From contig CAIVZZ010000019.1 in the NCBI GenBank assembly GCA_903910555.1, positions 43,235 to 107,234 of the forward strand: a DNA stretch of 64,000 nt, read 5' to 3'. Position 1 is the stretch's first letter. Each line of letters starts with the position of its first letter. Below are positions 34,646 to 44,110 of this stretch, in pieces. The position numbers and the translations under genes are program-made. This stretch comes from an uncultured Gemmatimonadota bacterium (lineage in GTDB: Bacteria; Gemmatimonadota; Gemmatimonadetes; Gemmatimonadales; Gemmatimonadaceae). The notes under the pieces were generated by a model that was not told the origin of the DNA, made no database searches, and was given only the letters and a program-made list of their open reading frames with translations.

Positions 34646-36574
34646 GTGCGTTTCGCGACCTTTGCTGCTCGCTGTATTCTGATCGCCGGCGCCGTTTTTG
34701 CCGCGGCGTGCCATAAAGACCTCACAAGCACGGCTGACGTGGCGTCCGTCTTCGTTACGCCGACGAACATTTCGCTCCTCGTGGGCGATACGGTCACGAT
34801 CGTCGCGTCCGAATCCGACGTCAACGGCATCGTGCTGTCGGCCCGCGCCGTGACGTGGGCGAGCAGCGATACCACGATCGCCGTCGTCAGCACGTCCGGC
34901 CTCGTCGGAGCGCGCAAAGTCGGCAGCGTCTCGATCACTGCAACGAGCGGCACCGCGGTCGGCACGGCGAAGATCGCGGTCGTCGCCGCGCTCCCGCCAT
35001 CGATTTCTTCGATCACCGTCTCGCCGGCACCGGCGTTCGTGGTCGTGAAAGGCACGCAGCAGCTCGCCGCCATCGTCCGCGATTCAGTCGGCAACGCAAT
35101 CCCCGGCCTCACCGTCACGTGGCAGAGCAACAACTCCAGCGTCGCGACGGTCAGCAGCACCGGTCTCGTCACCGGCGTGGCCGTCGGAGCCGCAGTCGTG
35201 AGCGCGAGCATCGGCGGATTCCTCGGCACCTCCAACGTCACCGTCCAGACGTCGATCACACTCGGACCCTCGTCCGTCGCCGTTTCACCGGCATCGGCTA
35301 CCGTCGGCATCGGCCGCACCGCGCTCTTCACCGCAACCGCGACCGACTCGACCGGCAACACGTATCCGAACACGAACGCGGTTTGGAAGAGCAGCAACAC
35401 GGCTGTCGCGACTGTCGATTCCACCGGCCTCGTGACGGGAATTTCCGCAGGCGTCGCGACGATCACCGGATCGGCATTTGGCGGCTCGGGCACCGCGATC
35501 GTCACGGTTCAGGTGCTGCATCTCACGGCAGTCAGCGCCGGCGACCTGCACTCCTGCTCGCTCGCGACCGATGGCAGCGCATGGTGCTGGGGCGGCGATC
35601 AGGCCGACCAGCTCGGCGACAGCACGCAGACGAACAGCTCGTCGCCGGTCGCTACACATGGCGGCCTCAAGTTCGCATCGCTCAGCGCCGGCTACGCACA
35701 TAACTGCGCCCTCACCGCGGCGAGCGTCGCCTACTGCTGGGGTGACAATCTCAGCGGTGAACTCGGCGACGGTACGGTGCTGCATCGTTCGCTTCCGGTC
35801 GCGGTCAGCGGCGGAGTCACGTTCACCTCACTCGTCGCCGGACAGGATCACACGTGCGGCCTCACCGCCGCCGGTGTCGCATGGTGCTGGGGCAACAACC
35901 TCAGCGGCCAGCTCGGCAACGGCCAGACGGTAAACAGCGCGAGCCCGGTGCTTGTCAGCGGCGGCATTGCATTCGCCTCGATCAGCGCCGGTTCGCAGAA
36001 TACCTGCGGCGTGGCCAAGACCGGAGCCGCCTGGTGCTGGGGCGACAACACGCGCGGCCAGCTCGGAAATGGGACCGTTTCGGCGAGCGCCGTTCCCGTG
36101 CAGGTGACGTCCGCAACAGCGTTCGTCTCGATCAGCACCGGCTTCCAGCACAGCTGCGGCATCACTGTCGCTGGTCTGGCGTTTTGCTGGGGCAGCAACG
36201 ATCAGGGCCAGCTCGGAACGGGTGATACGCAGAGCCACCTGCTCCCGACTGCGGTTTCTGGTGGCTTCAACTTCGCCAGCGTTGGCGCCGGCGGACTCTA
36301 TACCTGCGGACTCGCAGCCAGCGGCGCGGCCTTCTGCTGGGGCGACAACATTTGGGGCGAACTCGGCATCGGCAATACCAGCCCGTCGAGCAACGTCCCC
36401 GTTGGCGCGGTCGGCGGCCTCACGTTCCGCACGCTGAGCACCGGCAACTATCACGTCTGCGCGATGGCTGGCGGCAACGTGGCCTACTGCTGGGGCGATG
36501 GCGGCGAGGGCCAGCTCGGCAGCGGCGCGAACAATCTGAGTGCGTCACCGGTCAAGGTTATTTTCCAGCCGTAA
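34646..36574 (+). CDS. lipoprotein with Ig-like (BIG2) domains and a seven-repeat RCC1 propeller
   Basis: A 642-residue lipoprotein starting at GTG (preceded by TGGAG) with lipobox FAAACHK. Three Ig-like group 2 domains follow (about 30-290), each ending in the usual ATVSSTGLVTGVAVGAA type sequence. Then come seven RCC1-type repeats, recognisable by CWG..N..GQLG (WCWGGDQADQLGD, YCWGDNLSGELGD, WCWGNNLSGQLGN, WCWGDNTRGQLGN, FCWGSNDQGQLGT, FCWGDNIWGELGI, YCWGDGGEGQLGS), with about one Cys pair per blade. Likely a surface adhesion or recognition protein. Confidence 0.9.
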   Translation: MRFATFAARCILIAGAVFAAACHKDLTSTADVASVFVTPTNISLLVGDTVTIVASESDVNGIVLSARAVTWASSDTTIAVVSTSGLVGARKVGSVSITATSGTAVGTAKIAVVAALPPSISSITVSPAPAFVVVKGTQQLAAIVRDSVGNAIPGLTVTWQSNNSSVATVSSTGLVTGVAVGAAVVSASIGGFLGTSNVTVQTSITLGPSSVAVSPASATVGIGRTALFTATATDSTGNTYPNTNAVWKSSNTAVATVDSTGLVTGISAGVATITGSAFGGSGTAIVTVQVLHLTAVSAGDLHSCSLATDGSAWCWGGDQADQLGDSTQTNSSSPVATHGGLKFASLSAGYAHNCALTAASVAYCWGDNLSGELGDGTVLHRSLPVAVSGGVTFTSLVAGQDHTCGLTAAGVAWCWGNNLSGQLGNGQTVNSASPVLVSGGIAFASISAGSQNTCGVAKTGAAWCWGDNTRGQLGNGTVSASAVPVQVTSATAFVSISTGFQHSCGITVAGLAFCWGSNDQGQLGTGDTQSHLLPTAVSGGFNFASVGAGGLYTCGLAASGAAFCWGDNIWGELGIGNTSPSSNVPVGAVGGLTFRTLSTGNYHVCAMAGGNVAYCWGDGGEGQLGSGANNLSASPVKVIFQP

Positions 36575-36608
36575 GCACCTAAGCACTCTAACGCCGCCCT
36601 AAGCGACG

Positions 36609-37196
36609 ATGCCCGAAGAAATCGAGATCGACACGGACAAGCTTCGCGAAACGATCGACGAAGAAATCGAGCATTCGGGAAGCAGCAAGATGCTTAAGTG
36701 GGTTTCGCTGAGCACCGCGATTCTCGCCGCGGTCGCCGCAGTCGCATCGCTGAAAGCCGGCGACACCGTGAACGAAGCGCTCGCGCTGAAATCCGACGCC
36801 ACAAGAATTCAGGCGCTCGCGTCGGATCAGTGGGCGTACTATCAGGCGAAGGGTATCAAAGGCGCCGTGGGGCGCGCGTCGGCCGTGACGTGGAAGGCCG
36901 CGGGCAAACCAGTTCCCGGCGATATCGATTCGACCGCAAAGCGGTACGACAACGAGCAGAAGGAAATCACCGCGAAAGCGAAAGAACTCGAAGCCGAGCG
37001 CGATGCCAAGGAGCTAGAGGCCTCGGCGCTTCTCGAGAAGCATCATCGCTTCGCCGCCGCCGTCGCGTTCTTTCAGGTTGCGATCGCGCTGGGCGCAGTC
37101 GCCGCGCTCACGCGCGTGAGGCTCGTGTGGTTCGGATCGCTCGCGCTCGGCGCCGCCGGCCTCGTGTTCTTTGCGCTTCCGTTCGTCGCCGGCTGA
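36609..37196 (+). CDS. DUF4337 domain membrane protein
   Basis: A 195-residue membrane protein of the DUF4337 family: acidic N terminus (MPEEIEIDTDKLRETIDEEI), a first transmembrane helix (VSLSTAILAAVAAVASL), a long soluble helical part with the family sequence ALASDQWAYYQAKGIK and a charged coiled coil (EITAKAKELEAERDAKELEASALLEKHH), then two C-terminal transmembrane helices. Function unknown. It follows the RCC1 lipoprotein by 34 bases and may share its transcript, and it is convergent with the subtilisin-like gene. Confidence 0.88.
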   Translation: MPEEIEIDTDKLRETIDEEIEHSGSSKMLKWVSLSTAILAAVAAVASLKAGDTVNEALALKSDATRIQALASDQWAYYQAKGIKGAVGRASAVTWKAAGKPVPGDIDSTAKRYDNEQKEITAKAKELEAERDAKELEASALLEKHHRFAAAVAFFQVAIALGAVAALTRVRLVWFGSLALGAAGLVFFALPFVAG

Positions 37197-37202
37197 CGTT
37201 CG

Positions 37203-39860
37203 TCACGGCTGGTCGCGCACCCAAATCCGGTACTGCCCGTTCGGCGCGCTTGCGAGAGGACTCGCAGACACACGCAGATAGTACGTCCCGGGCGTGAGCG
37301 CCAACGTGATCGCCGAGCAGTACAAGCTCCCCGGCAGCGTCGTGTCGTCATTCGTCGCGAGCTGGGTGAAGGTCGAGTTGTAGAGCTGCAGCACGGTGTC
37401 GAGCTCGAGTCCGTTGCCGCACGAGCCGAGCACACCACCCGTTTCGAAATAGTAAGTCGCCGCGTGCGGGATCTGCACGACGTAGTAATCACCGGCGCCG
37501 TTCGACGCGACGTTGTTGATCGCATAGCCATTCACGACGAGACGTGTGGCCGTGCCGGTTGTGCCCGACGGCTGCGAGCCAACCGGCGTGCCGACGACAA
37601 CCGACGCGACTGCATTCGTTCCCGCGGACAGCGTGATCGTCGCGGGCCCGGTCTGCGGACCGTACCAGCCGAATTTTCTGCCCGGAACGCCGATGCGTCC
37701 GTCGTTTGCTTCATCCTGGCCGGCAACGACGTAGAACGTGCCGAGCGATGACATCGTCACCGAGTACGAACCATCGGCTTTCACTGGAACCGTCTTTACT
37801 GTGTCGCCGGTGACGGCATTCACGATGCGCACAAAAGTGTTGCGCAGCGGCTGTGTGAAATTATTCAGCGCATTGAACGCGTTGACGAGACCGTATCCAT
37901 AGATGTCGTCAGGGCCCGGCGGGCCTAGATCAACCGCAGTGTTTTGCAAACGCGTGCGCAGCTGCGCCGCCGTGAACGTCGGATTCGCCGCGAGAACGAG
38001 CGCCGCAACACCGGTCACGTGCGGCGTCGCCATCGAAGTGCCCTCATAGAACGCGTAACTCGGCAGCTTGTCGACGAAATCCCAGGTCGTCGAGAGCACG
38101 CCGGCCGATGCGTCGATCGTCGCGTCGAAACGGATTCCGCCGCCGGGTGCCGAGAGTGCGGTGGGCGATCCGATGTTCGTGTACGACGCGAGCTGCATGT
38201 CCGGCCCGAGCGCGACCACCGGCAGCACCTGCGGAAATGCACCCGGATACTCGAGCTCATTCAGTTCATCGTTTCCTTCAGCCGCAATGATCAAACTTCC
38301 CGCGTTCGTCGCGGCGACCACGGCATTCTGCATGACGGTCGAGAAACCGCCGCCCAAACTCATGTTGATCAGCGATGCGCGCGACGGCGCCGTCACCGTG
38401 CCGCCTGCTCCGTTGCTCGCCGGAAGACCGGCCGCGTAGAGCACCCCCTGCGCGACATCAAAGTTCGAACCTGAACCGGTGATGTCGAGCACGCGCACGG
38501 GGCGAATGTGAACATTCCAATTGAGACCGGTGCCGCCGGCGCCGTCATTTCCAGCCGCGCCGATCGTGCCCGATACGTGCAGGCCATGGTTGCCGATCGT
38601 GCTGCGATCCCAGCAGGTGCCTGTGTAGGTGAGATCGTCGGGGTCTGTTGGATCGGTTCCGTACCCGGCTTCGGGGACGACGGTTGTTCCGCCCTCACAC
38701 ACCGGCTGCGCCGTCGTGAGCCGGTTCCCGCCGGTGACGAAGTTGTAGCCGTCGTGCGTGAGGTTCGCGGCGACTCCCGGATGATCGTAGCGAATGCCGT
38801 TATCAACGACCGCAACCAGCACGCTCGCGCTTCCCGTCTGGAGCGCCCACGCGCGCGGCGCGTCGACCATGTTGTAATGCCACGACTGATAGGTGAAATA
38901 CGGATCGTTCGGCACCGTGCCCGCGAGCGCGCCAGCCAGTGCCGTCGCATGAACATCCGAGCGCGCAACACTCCCACCAGCACGATGCAGCTGCGCGGCG
39001 GTATATGGCTCGAGCATCGGATATATCGAATCGATGGTGACTGTTTCGATGCTCGGATCGGCCGCGAGTGTCGCCATCACGCTGCTGAGATCCAACCCGT
39101 CAGGCACAGTCACGCGCGAAGCGAGAATCGCCGGCGAGTGTTCGAGCGCGGAAACCAGCCCGCTCGCCTGATGCACCGCGAGCACGCGGCGCATCGCCTG
39201 CATCGCGTTGGTTCGTGCGGACGCGCTCCCGGGCACATGACTCGACATCCCCATCGGCGCGGGCTTGAACTCGACGATCAATCGGCGCGATTGCGCTCCC
39301 GCCACCGCAAACGCGATGCGCGACTTTGACGACTGCATGCGAACCGACTGGGAGCTGTGCGCGCCCGTTCCAGTCGACGGCGCCGCCCGGCTGGCATTGA
39401 TCGTTCCCACGAACGAAAGCGGCGGCGCGGCATTCACCGTCACTCCGCCACTGATCGTCGGCGCCGCGTTCACGCCCTGAAATACGGCCTTCGCACCGGT
39501 GATGACCGCCGCCGTTGCAGCGACGGTTTGCGTGCCGAGCGTCTGGCCGAGGGTCCAGTTCACCTGGGCGGAGCCGGTGGCGTCGGTCGTCGATGTGGCG
39601 GCGCTGAGTTGTGCGGTCGGGTCGGACGCGGTCCACGTGACGGTCACGTTGGCGACCGGAGCATCCTGCGGATCGGTCACCTTCACCACGAGCGGGGCAG
39701 CCAAGGCGACTTGGCCGACCCCGTTTTGCGCGTCTCCGGACACAACGGCGATCTTGGCCGGCGCTTTTGACAGAGTAATGCCCGAATCCTTGCTGCATCC
39801 GGTCAAAATGACCGCGGCCAGCACGGTGCCACGCAGGACGGCACGGAGAATGCAGTTCAC
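37203..39860 (-). CDS. S8 (subtilisin-like) serine protease lipoprotein
   Basis: An 885-residue lipoprotein starting at GTG after GAGG, lipobox VILTGCS. An Ig-like domain with SAQVNWTLG (about 30-120) comes first. A propeptide-like inhibitor segment follows (RLIVEFKP to IYPM), then the catalytic domain with Asp353 in VAVVDNGIRYDHPG, His425 in GNHGLHVSGTIGA and Ser609 in YEGTSMATPHVTG. The C-terminal part has a carboxypeptidase-like beta segment and a pre-peptidase C-terminal (PPC) domain (YYFETGGV...LALTPGTYYLRV). Cell-surface protease, likely self-processing. Confidence 0.92.
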   Translation of the reverse strand: MNCILRAVLRGTVLAAVILTGCSKDSGITLSKAPAKIAVVSGDAQNGVGQVALAAPLVVKVTDPQDAPVANVTVTWTASDPTAQLSAATSTTDATGSAQVNWTLGQTLGTQTVAATAAVITGAKAVFQGVNAAPTISGGVTVNAAPPLSFVGTINASRAAPSTGTGAHSSQSVRMQSSKSRIAFAVAGAQSRRLIVEFKPAPMGMSSHVPGSASARTNAMQAMRRVLAVHQASGLVSALEHSPAILASRVTVPDGLDLSSVMATLAADPSIETVTIDSIYPMLEPYTAAQLHRAGGSVARSDVHATALAGALAGTVPNDPYFTYQSWHYNMVDAPRAWALQTGSASVLVAVVDNGIRYDHPGVAANLTHDGYNFVTGGNRLTTAQPVCEGGTTVVPEAGYGTDPTDPDDLTYTGTCWDRSTIGNHGLHVSGTIGAAGNDGAGGTGLNWNVHIRPVRVLDITGSGSNFDVAQGVLYAAGLPASNGAGGTVTAPSRASLINMSLGGGFSTVMQNAVVAATNAGSLIIAAEGNDELNELEYPGAFPQVLPVVALGPDMQLASYTNIGSPTALSAPGGGIRFDATIDASAGVLSTTWDFVDKLPSYAFYEGTSMATPHVTGVAALVLAANPTFTAAQLRTRLQNTAVDLGPPGPDDIYGYGLVNAFNALNNFTQPLRNTFVRIVNAVTGDTVKTVPVKADGSYSVTMSSLGTFYVVAGQDEANDGRIGVPGRKFGWYGPQTGPATITLSAGTNAVASVVVGTPVGSQPSGTTGTATRLVVNGYAINNVASNGAGDYYVVQIPHAATYYFETGGVLGSCGNGLELDTVLQLYNSTFTQLATNDDTTLPGSLYCSAITLALTPGTYYLRVSASPLASAPNGQYRIWVRDQP

Positions 39861-40061
39861 GTATTCCTCAAGGGTTCGAGTCACCAGAAAAACCTGCATC
39901 GCGGAACGGCGACATGGGAGGGGGTCAACGCTCGTTCAGCACCCGCCCAACGGTCTAGAGTCTCTGGCGTATTTGATCTTGTCGGGCATACATTCAGAGT
40001 GGCTCGGGTTCGGCTTTTAACTAGTGTAAGCCGGCGATGCTTAACAGTTGGCACCCGTCAT

Positions 40062-40083
40062 CGTAAAGCTCACGTAAAGTTCA
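40062..40083 (+). promoter_or_regulatory. 11-bp direct repeat, possible OmpR/PhoB-type site
   Basis: CGTAAAGCTCA (40062-40072) is followed immediately by CGTAAAGTTCA (40073-40083), one difference in 11 bases, just ahead of the AAGGGG ribosome-binding site of the DUF1592 gene. Head-to-tail 11-bp half-sites are typical of winged-helix OmpR/PhoB regulators. Being so close to the start, it would more likely repress than activate, or it could lie in the 5' UTR. Confidence 0.4.
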
Positions 40084-40099
40084 CGAAGGGGCTCGCAGA

Positions 40100-42625
40100 A
40101 TGAAGACCATTTTTGCATCGGTCGCAGTTGTCACGGCCGCTCTTTCTTTCACGGCCGGCGGCTACGCCGCGAACACCACGGCCTCCGCATCGCCGAAGCA
40201 TCCGCTGACGGGCATCGCCCCGCGCGATCTTCCGGTGCGACATCTGCCGAAGCCCGCTGAGATGACACCAGTTCTCAAGCGATACTGCGGCGCGTGTCAC
40301 AACGCGAAGACGCCCAAAGGAAACATGTCGCTCGACGAGTACACAGTCGAAACGGCAAACGACAATCTCGAACAGTCAGAAAAAATCATCCGCAAGCTTC
40401 GCGCGGATATCATGCCGCCGCCGGGCTCGCGTCGCCCCGCTGGTGATACGCTCGAACTTCTCGTCTCCACGCTCGAGAACACGATCGACAAAGCCGCGCC
40501 AATCGCCAACCCGGGCCCGCGTGGTTTCCAGCGCCTCAACCGTCCCGAGTACGAGCGCGTCGTGAAAGATCTGCTCGGCGTCGACATCAACGCCGCGGAC
40601 TTTCTCCCGCTCGATACCAAGAGCGCGAACTTCGACAACATCGCCGACGCACAGGCACTCTCGGCGACGCTGCTCGATGGATATTTGAACGCGGCCGCAA
40701 CCGTCGCACGCACCGCGGTTGGCGATCTGAAAGCAGTGCCCGCGGTCACGACATACCGCGCGTCGCCGTTCGTTTCGCAGCATCCGTGGGATCATCTCGA
40801 TGGCGCGCCGTACGGCACGCGCGGCGGCATCGTCGCGGAGCACACGTTCCCGGCTGACGGTCTCTACGCGTTCCGCGTGAACGTCGAAGGCGGCATCGGC
40901 AGCAAGCTCGAAGACGTCGATATCTCCGTCGATGGTCAGCAGGTCACGCTCCTGAAATACGAGCGCGGCGTCGAGCAGGTCAACGCATCGGCGGACTCGC
41001 CGCTCGGCGCGGACAATCTTCACACCGATGCGATCCAGCTCAGCGCGGGCCAGCACAAGATTTCCGTCGCGTTCGCGCGCCGGATGGAAGGCCCGTACGA
41101 AGATCTGATCAAGCCGAGTGAGTGGTCGCTCGCTTCAAACGGCACGGCGAGCGCCGGCAGCACGACGCCGCCGCACATCATCGAGTTCGCGATCCTCGGA
41201 CCGTCGAAGGTCACCGGACTTTCCGAGACGACAAGCCGTAAGCTGATCTTCAGCTGCCACCCGTCGAAGTCCGCTGCGCCGGTTGCAGCACATCAGCAGT
41301 CGTCGGATGAACAGCTTCCGCCGCGTGTTGCCGTGCGCGGCTCCGCCGAAGAGGCGCGCTGCGCCGATCAGATCATGACGCGTCTCGCGACGCGCGCATA
41401 TCGCCGCCCGCTGACGACGCACGACCGCGACGGCCTGATGTCGTTCTACAAGGCCGGCGCCGCAGAGGGTGGATTCGAAGCCGGCGTGCAGCGCTCGATT
41501 CAGGCGATGCTCGCCAGTCCGTACTTTGTGTTCCGTTTTGAGAAGGCGCCGGTGAACGCGGTTGGCGGCAAGGACTACAAGATCAGCGACCTCGATCTTG
41601 CCTCGCGCCTCTCGTTCTTCATCTGGGGCAGCATCCCGGATGATCAGCTGCTCGCAGCCGCCGAACGCCATCAGCTCTCTGATACCAAGTCGCTGAACGC
41701 GCAGGTGAAGCGCATGCTCGCAGACCCGCGCTCCGAGGCGCTGACGACGCGCTTCGCATCGCAGTGGCTGCGTTTGCAGGACCTCGACAAAGTTCGCCCG
41801 GACGCGTTCTGGTTCCCCGACTTCGACCAGCAGCTCGCCGACGCGATGATCAAGGAGACGCAGCTCTTCTTCTCGGACGTCGTGAAGAACGATCACAGCG
41901 TGCTCGATCTGTTCAACGCCGATTACACGTTCGTGAACGAGCGCCTCGCGCGTCACTACGGAATCCCGAACGTTTCCGGTTCAGAGTTCCGCAAAGTGCA
42001 GTATCCCGACGACACACGCCGCGGCCTGCTCGGACAGGGGAGCATCCTGGTGCAGACGTCGCTGGCGAATCGCACGTCGCCGGTGCTGCGCGGCAAGTGG
42101 GTGATGGAAGTGCTGATCGGCATGCCGCCGCCACCGCCGCCGCCGAACGTTCCGGCGCTCGACGACACACAGGACGGAAAGGCCGGCCACCAGCTGACCA
42201 CGCGGGAGCGCATGGAGATTCACCGCGCCAACCCGACGTGCAACGCGTGCCATCAGTACATGGATCCGATCGGCCTCGCGCTCGACAACTTCGACGTGAC
42301 CGCCAAGTGGCGTTTCCGCGAAAACGGCATTGAGCTCGACACCAAGGGCAAGATGTACGACGGCACGCCGCTGTCGACGCCGGGAGATCTCAGGAAGGCG
42401 CTCGTGTCGCGTCCGATTCCGCTGATGCGTTCGTTTACGGAAAACCTGATGGCCTATGCCGTCGGGCGTCGCATGGAAGACTACGATCAGCCGACGATCC
42501 GCGCGATTTCGCGTGACGCTGAAGCGCACGGGTATCGTGTGTCGTCATTCATCACAGGTGTAGTGAACAGCGCAGCATTCAGGACGAAGCGGGCCGAGGT
42601 AGCGGCCGACGAGCAGGGCAAGTAG
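40100..42625 (+). CDS. DUF1592-family exported cytochrome-like protein
   Basis: An 841-residue exported protein (signal peptide ending GGYAAN). Two haem-c-type CxxCH motifs are seen: Cys63-Cys66-His67 in YCGACHNAK and Cys714-Cys717-His718 in TCNACHQYMDPIGLALDNFD. Between them is the standard planctomycete-type set: DUF1587 (FQRLNRPEYERVVKDLLG), a carbohydrate-binding-like beta region, DUF1595 (ATRAYRRPLT), DUF1592 (DLASRLSFFIWGSIPDDQLL) and DUF1588 (RRGLLGQGSILVQTSLANR), then C-terminal DUF1585 (ENLMAYAVGRRMEDYD). Probably periplasmic redox; substrate unknown. The DUF1552 gene follows 62 bases downstream. Confidence 0.92.
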   Translation: MKTIFASVAVVTAALSFTAGGYAANTTASASPKHPLTGIAPRDLPVRHLPKPAEMTPVLKRYCGACHNAKTPKGNMSLDEYTVETANDNLEQSEKIIRKLRADIMPPPGSRRPAGDTLELLVSTLENTIDKAAPIANPGPRGFQRLNRPEYERVVKDLLGVDINAADFLPLDTKSANFDNIADAQALSATLLDGYLNAAATVARTAVGDLKAVPAVTTYRASPFVSQHPWDHLDGAPYGTRGGIVAEHTFPADGLYAFRVNVEGGIGSKLEDVDISVDGQQVTLLKYERGVEQVNASADSPLGADNLHTDAIQLSAGQHKISVAFARRMEGPYEDLIKPSEWSLASNGTASAGSTTPPHIIEFAILGPSKVTGLSETTSRKLIFSCHPSKSAAPVAAHQQSSDEQLPPRVAVRGSAEEARCADQIMTRLATRAYRRPLTTHDRDGLMSFYKAGAAEGGFEAGVQRSIQAMLASPYFVFRFEKAPVNAVGGKDYKISDLDLASRLSFFIWGSIPDDQLLAAAERHQLSDTKSLNAQVKRMLADPRSEALTTRFASQWLRLQDLDKVRPDAFWFPDFDQQLADAMIKETQLFFSDVVKNDHSVLDLFNADYTFVNERLARHYGIPNVSGSEFRKVQYPDDTRRGLLGQGSILVQTSLANRTSPVLRGKWVMEVLIGMPPPPPPPNVPALDDTQDGKAGHQLTTRERMEIHRANPTCNACHQYMDPIGLALDNFDVTAKWRFRENGIELDTKGKMYDGTPLSTPGDLRKALVSRPIPLMRSFTENLMAYAVGRRMEDYDQPTIRAISRDAEAHGYRVSSFITGVVNSAAFRTKRAEVAADEQGK

Positions 42626-42687
42626 GGACAGCGCTAGACCCCCCACTGGCAGGCAACGGCAGACCCCACATCGCGGGAGAACGACGT

Positions 42688-44079
42688 ATGAAGTTCCTAA
42701 CCGGTAAAGCAATGCCCCGGCGCACCTTCCTTCAGGGAATGGGCGCAACCTTGGCACTTCCGTACCTCGACGCGATGACGCCGACGTTCAGCCGCTTCAG
42801 CGGCGGCGCGGCGGCAGCCGACCGAACTCGCATGATCTTCATCGAGCAGGTGCACGGCGCGGCGGGATCGAACGCGTTCGGCGCCTCGAAGAATCTCTGG
42901 GCGCCTGCGGGCGTCGGGAAGAACTTCGAACTCGTTGGCGACAACGCGCTCACGCCGCTCGATCCATGGCGTAAGTATCTGACCATCGTCAGCAACACCG
43001 ACGTGCGCATGGCCGAAGCGTTCGCTCCGCCGGAGATCGGCGGCGATCACTTCCGCTCGAGCGCGACGTTCCTGACGCAGTCGCACCCGAAGCAGACGCA
43101 GGGTTCCGATCTGTACGTCGGCACCTCGATCGACCAGATCATCGCGCGCCGCATCGGTCAGAACAGCGCGATGCCTTCGCTCCAGCTCTGCATCGAGAAT
43201 CTCGACCAGGCCGGCGGTTGCTACTACAACTACGGCTGCGCCTACACGGACACGATCAGCTGGGCGAGCCCGAGCGAGCCGCTGCCGATGATCCGCAACC
43301 CGCGCATCGCGTTCGATCTGCTCTTCGGCGCAGGCTCGAACAACGCGGACCGCATTTCACGCCGCAAAGCGAACCAGAGCATTCTCGACTGGATCACGGG
43401 CGAAGTCGCCGGTCTCAAGCGCACGCTCGGACCGTCGGATCGTGAGCGCCTCGACAAGTACGTCACCGACATTCGTGAACTCGAGCGCCGCATCCAGGCC
43501 GTTGAGTCGCACAACTCGTCCGGTGAAGTGCGCGAACTGCCGGAAGCGCCGATCGGCGTGCCGGACTCGTTCGAAGAGCACATGAAGCTGATGTTCGACA
43601 TTCAGGTTCTTGCACTGCAGTCGGACATGACGCGCGTGATCTCGTTCAAGATGGGCCGCGACGCTTCAAGCCGCGCGTTCCCGGAGAGCGGCACGAACAA
43701 GGGCTTCCATCCGTCGTCGCACCACGGCGGCCGCGAAGCGACGGTCATGGAGTTCAACATGATCAACAAGTATCACGTGAACATGCTCCCGTACTTCCTC
43801 GACAAGCTCAAGAACTCGATGGATGGGGACAAGGACTTGCTCGAGCGCTCGATGATCGTGTACGGCTCGCCGATGGGCGACAGCAACCTGCACAACCACA
43901 GGCGCTGCCCGCTCGTCGTCCTCGGCCATGGCAACGGTCAGCTCGCCGGCAACATGCACATCAAGGCGCCGGACGGCACGCCGATGGCCAATGCGTTCCT
44001 CACGCTGCTGCACAAGCTCGGCATGGACGACCTCAAGAGCTTTGGCGACAGCACCGACGAAATGACGTTCAACGTCTGA
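42688..44079 (+). CDS. DUF1552-family Tat-exported protein
   Basis: A 463-residue protein with twin-arginine signal (PRRTFLQGMGATLALPYLD, RR at 10-11), preceded by GGGAGA. The DUF1552 body has the alkaline-phosphatase/sulfatase-like order: RMIFIEQVHGAAG, LTIVSNTDVRMAE, GGDHFRSSATFLTQSHPK, ISFKMGRDASSRAFPESG, HPSSHHGG and MIVYGSPMGDSNLHNHRRCPLVVLGHGNG, with many His and Asp suited to metal binding. It nearly always accompanies DUF1592 proteins. The Tat route implies folded, perhaps cofactor-loaded export. Confidence 0.92.
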   Translation: MKFLTGKAMPRRTFLQGMGATLALPYLDAMTPTFSRFSGGAAAADRTRMIFIEQVHGAAGSNAFGASKNLWAPAGVGKNFELVGDNALTPLDPWRKYLTIVSNTDVRMAEAFAPPEIGGDHFRSSATFLTQSHPKQTQGSDLYVGTSIDQIIARRIGQNSAMPSLQLCIENLDQAGGCYYNYGCAYTDTISWASPSEPLPMIRNPRIAFDLLFGAGSNNADRISRRKANQSILDWITGEVAGLKRTLGPSDRERLDKYVTDIRELERRIQAVESHNSSGEVRELPEAPIGVPDSFEEHMKLMFDIQVLALQSDMTRVISFKMGRDASSRAFPESGTNKGFHPSSHHGGREATVMEFNMINKYHVNMLPYFLDKLKNSMDGDKDLLERSMIVYGSPMGDSNLHNHRRCPLVVLGHGNGQLAGNMHIKAPDGTPMANAFLTLLHKLGMDDLKSFGDSTDEMTFNV

Positions 44080-44110
44080 TCAAACGAATCCGAACGGAGA
44101 GGCACGACAT

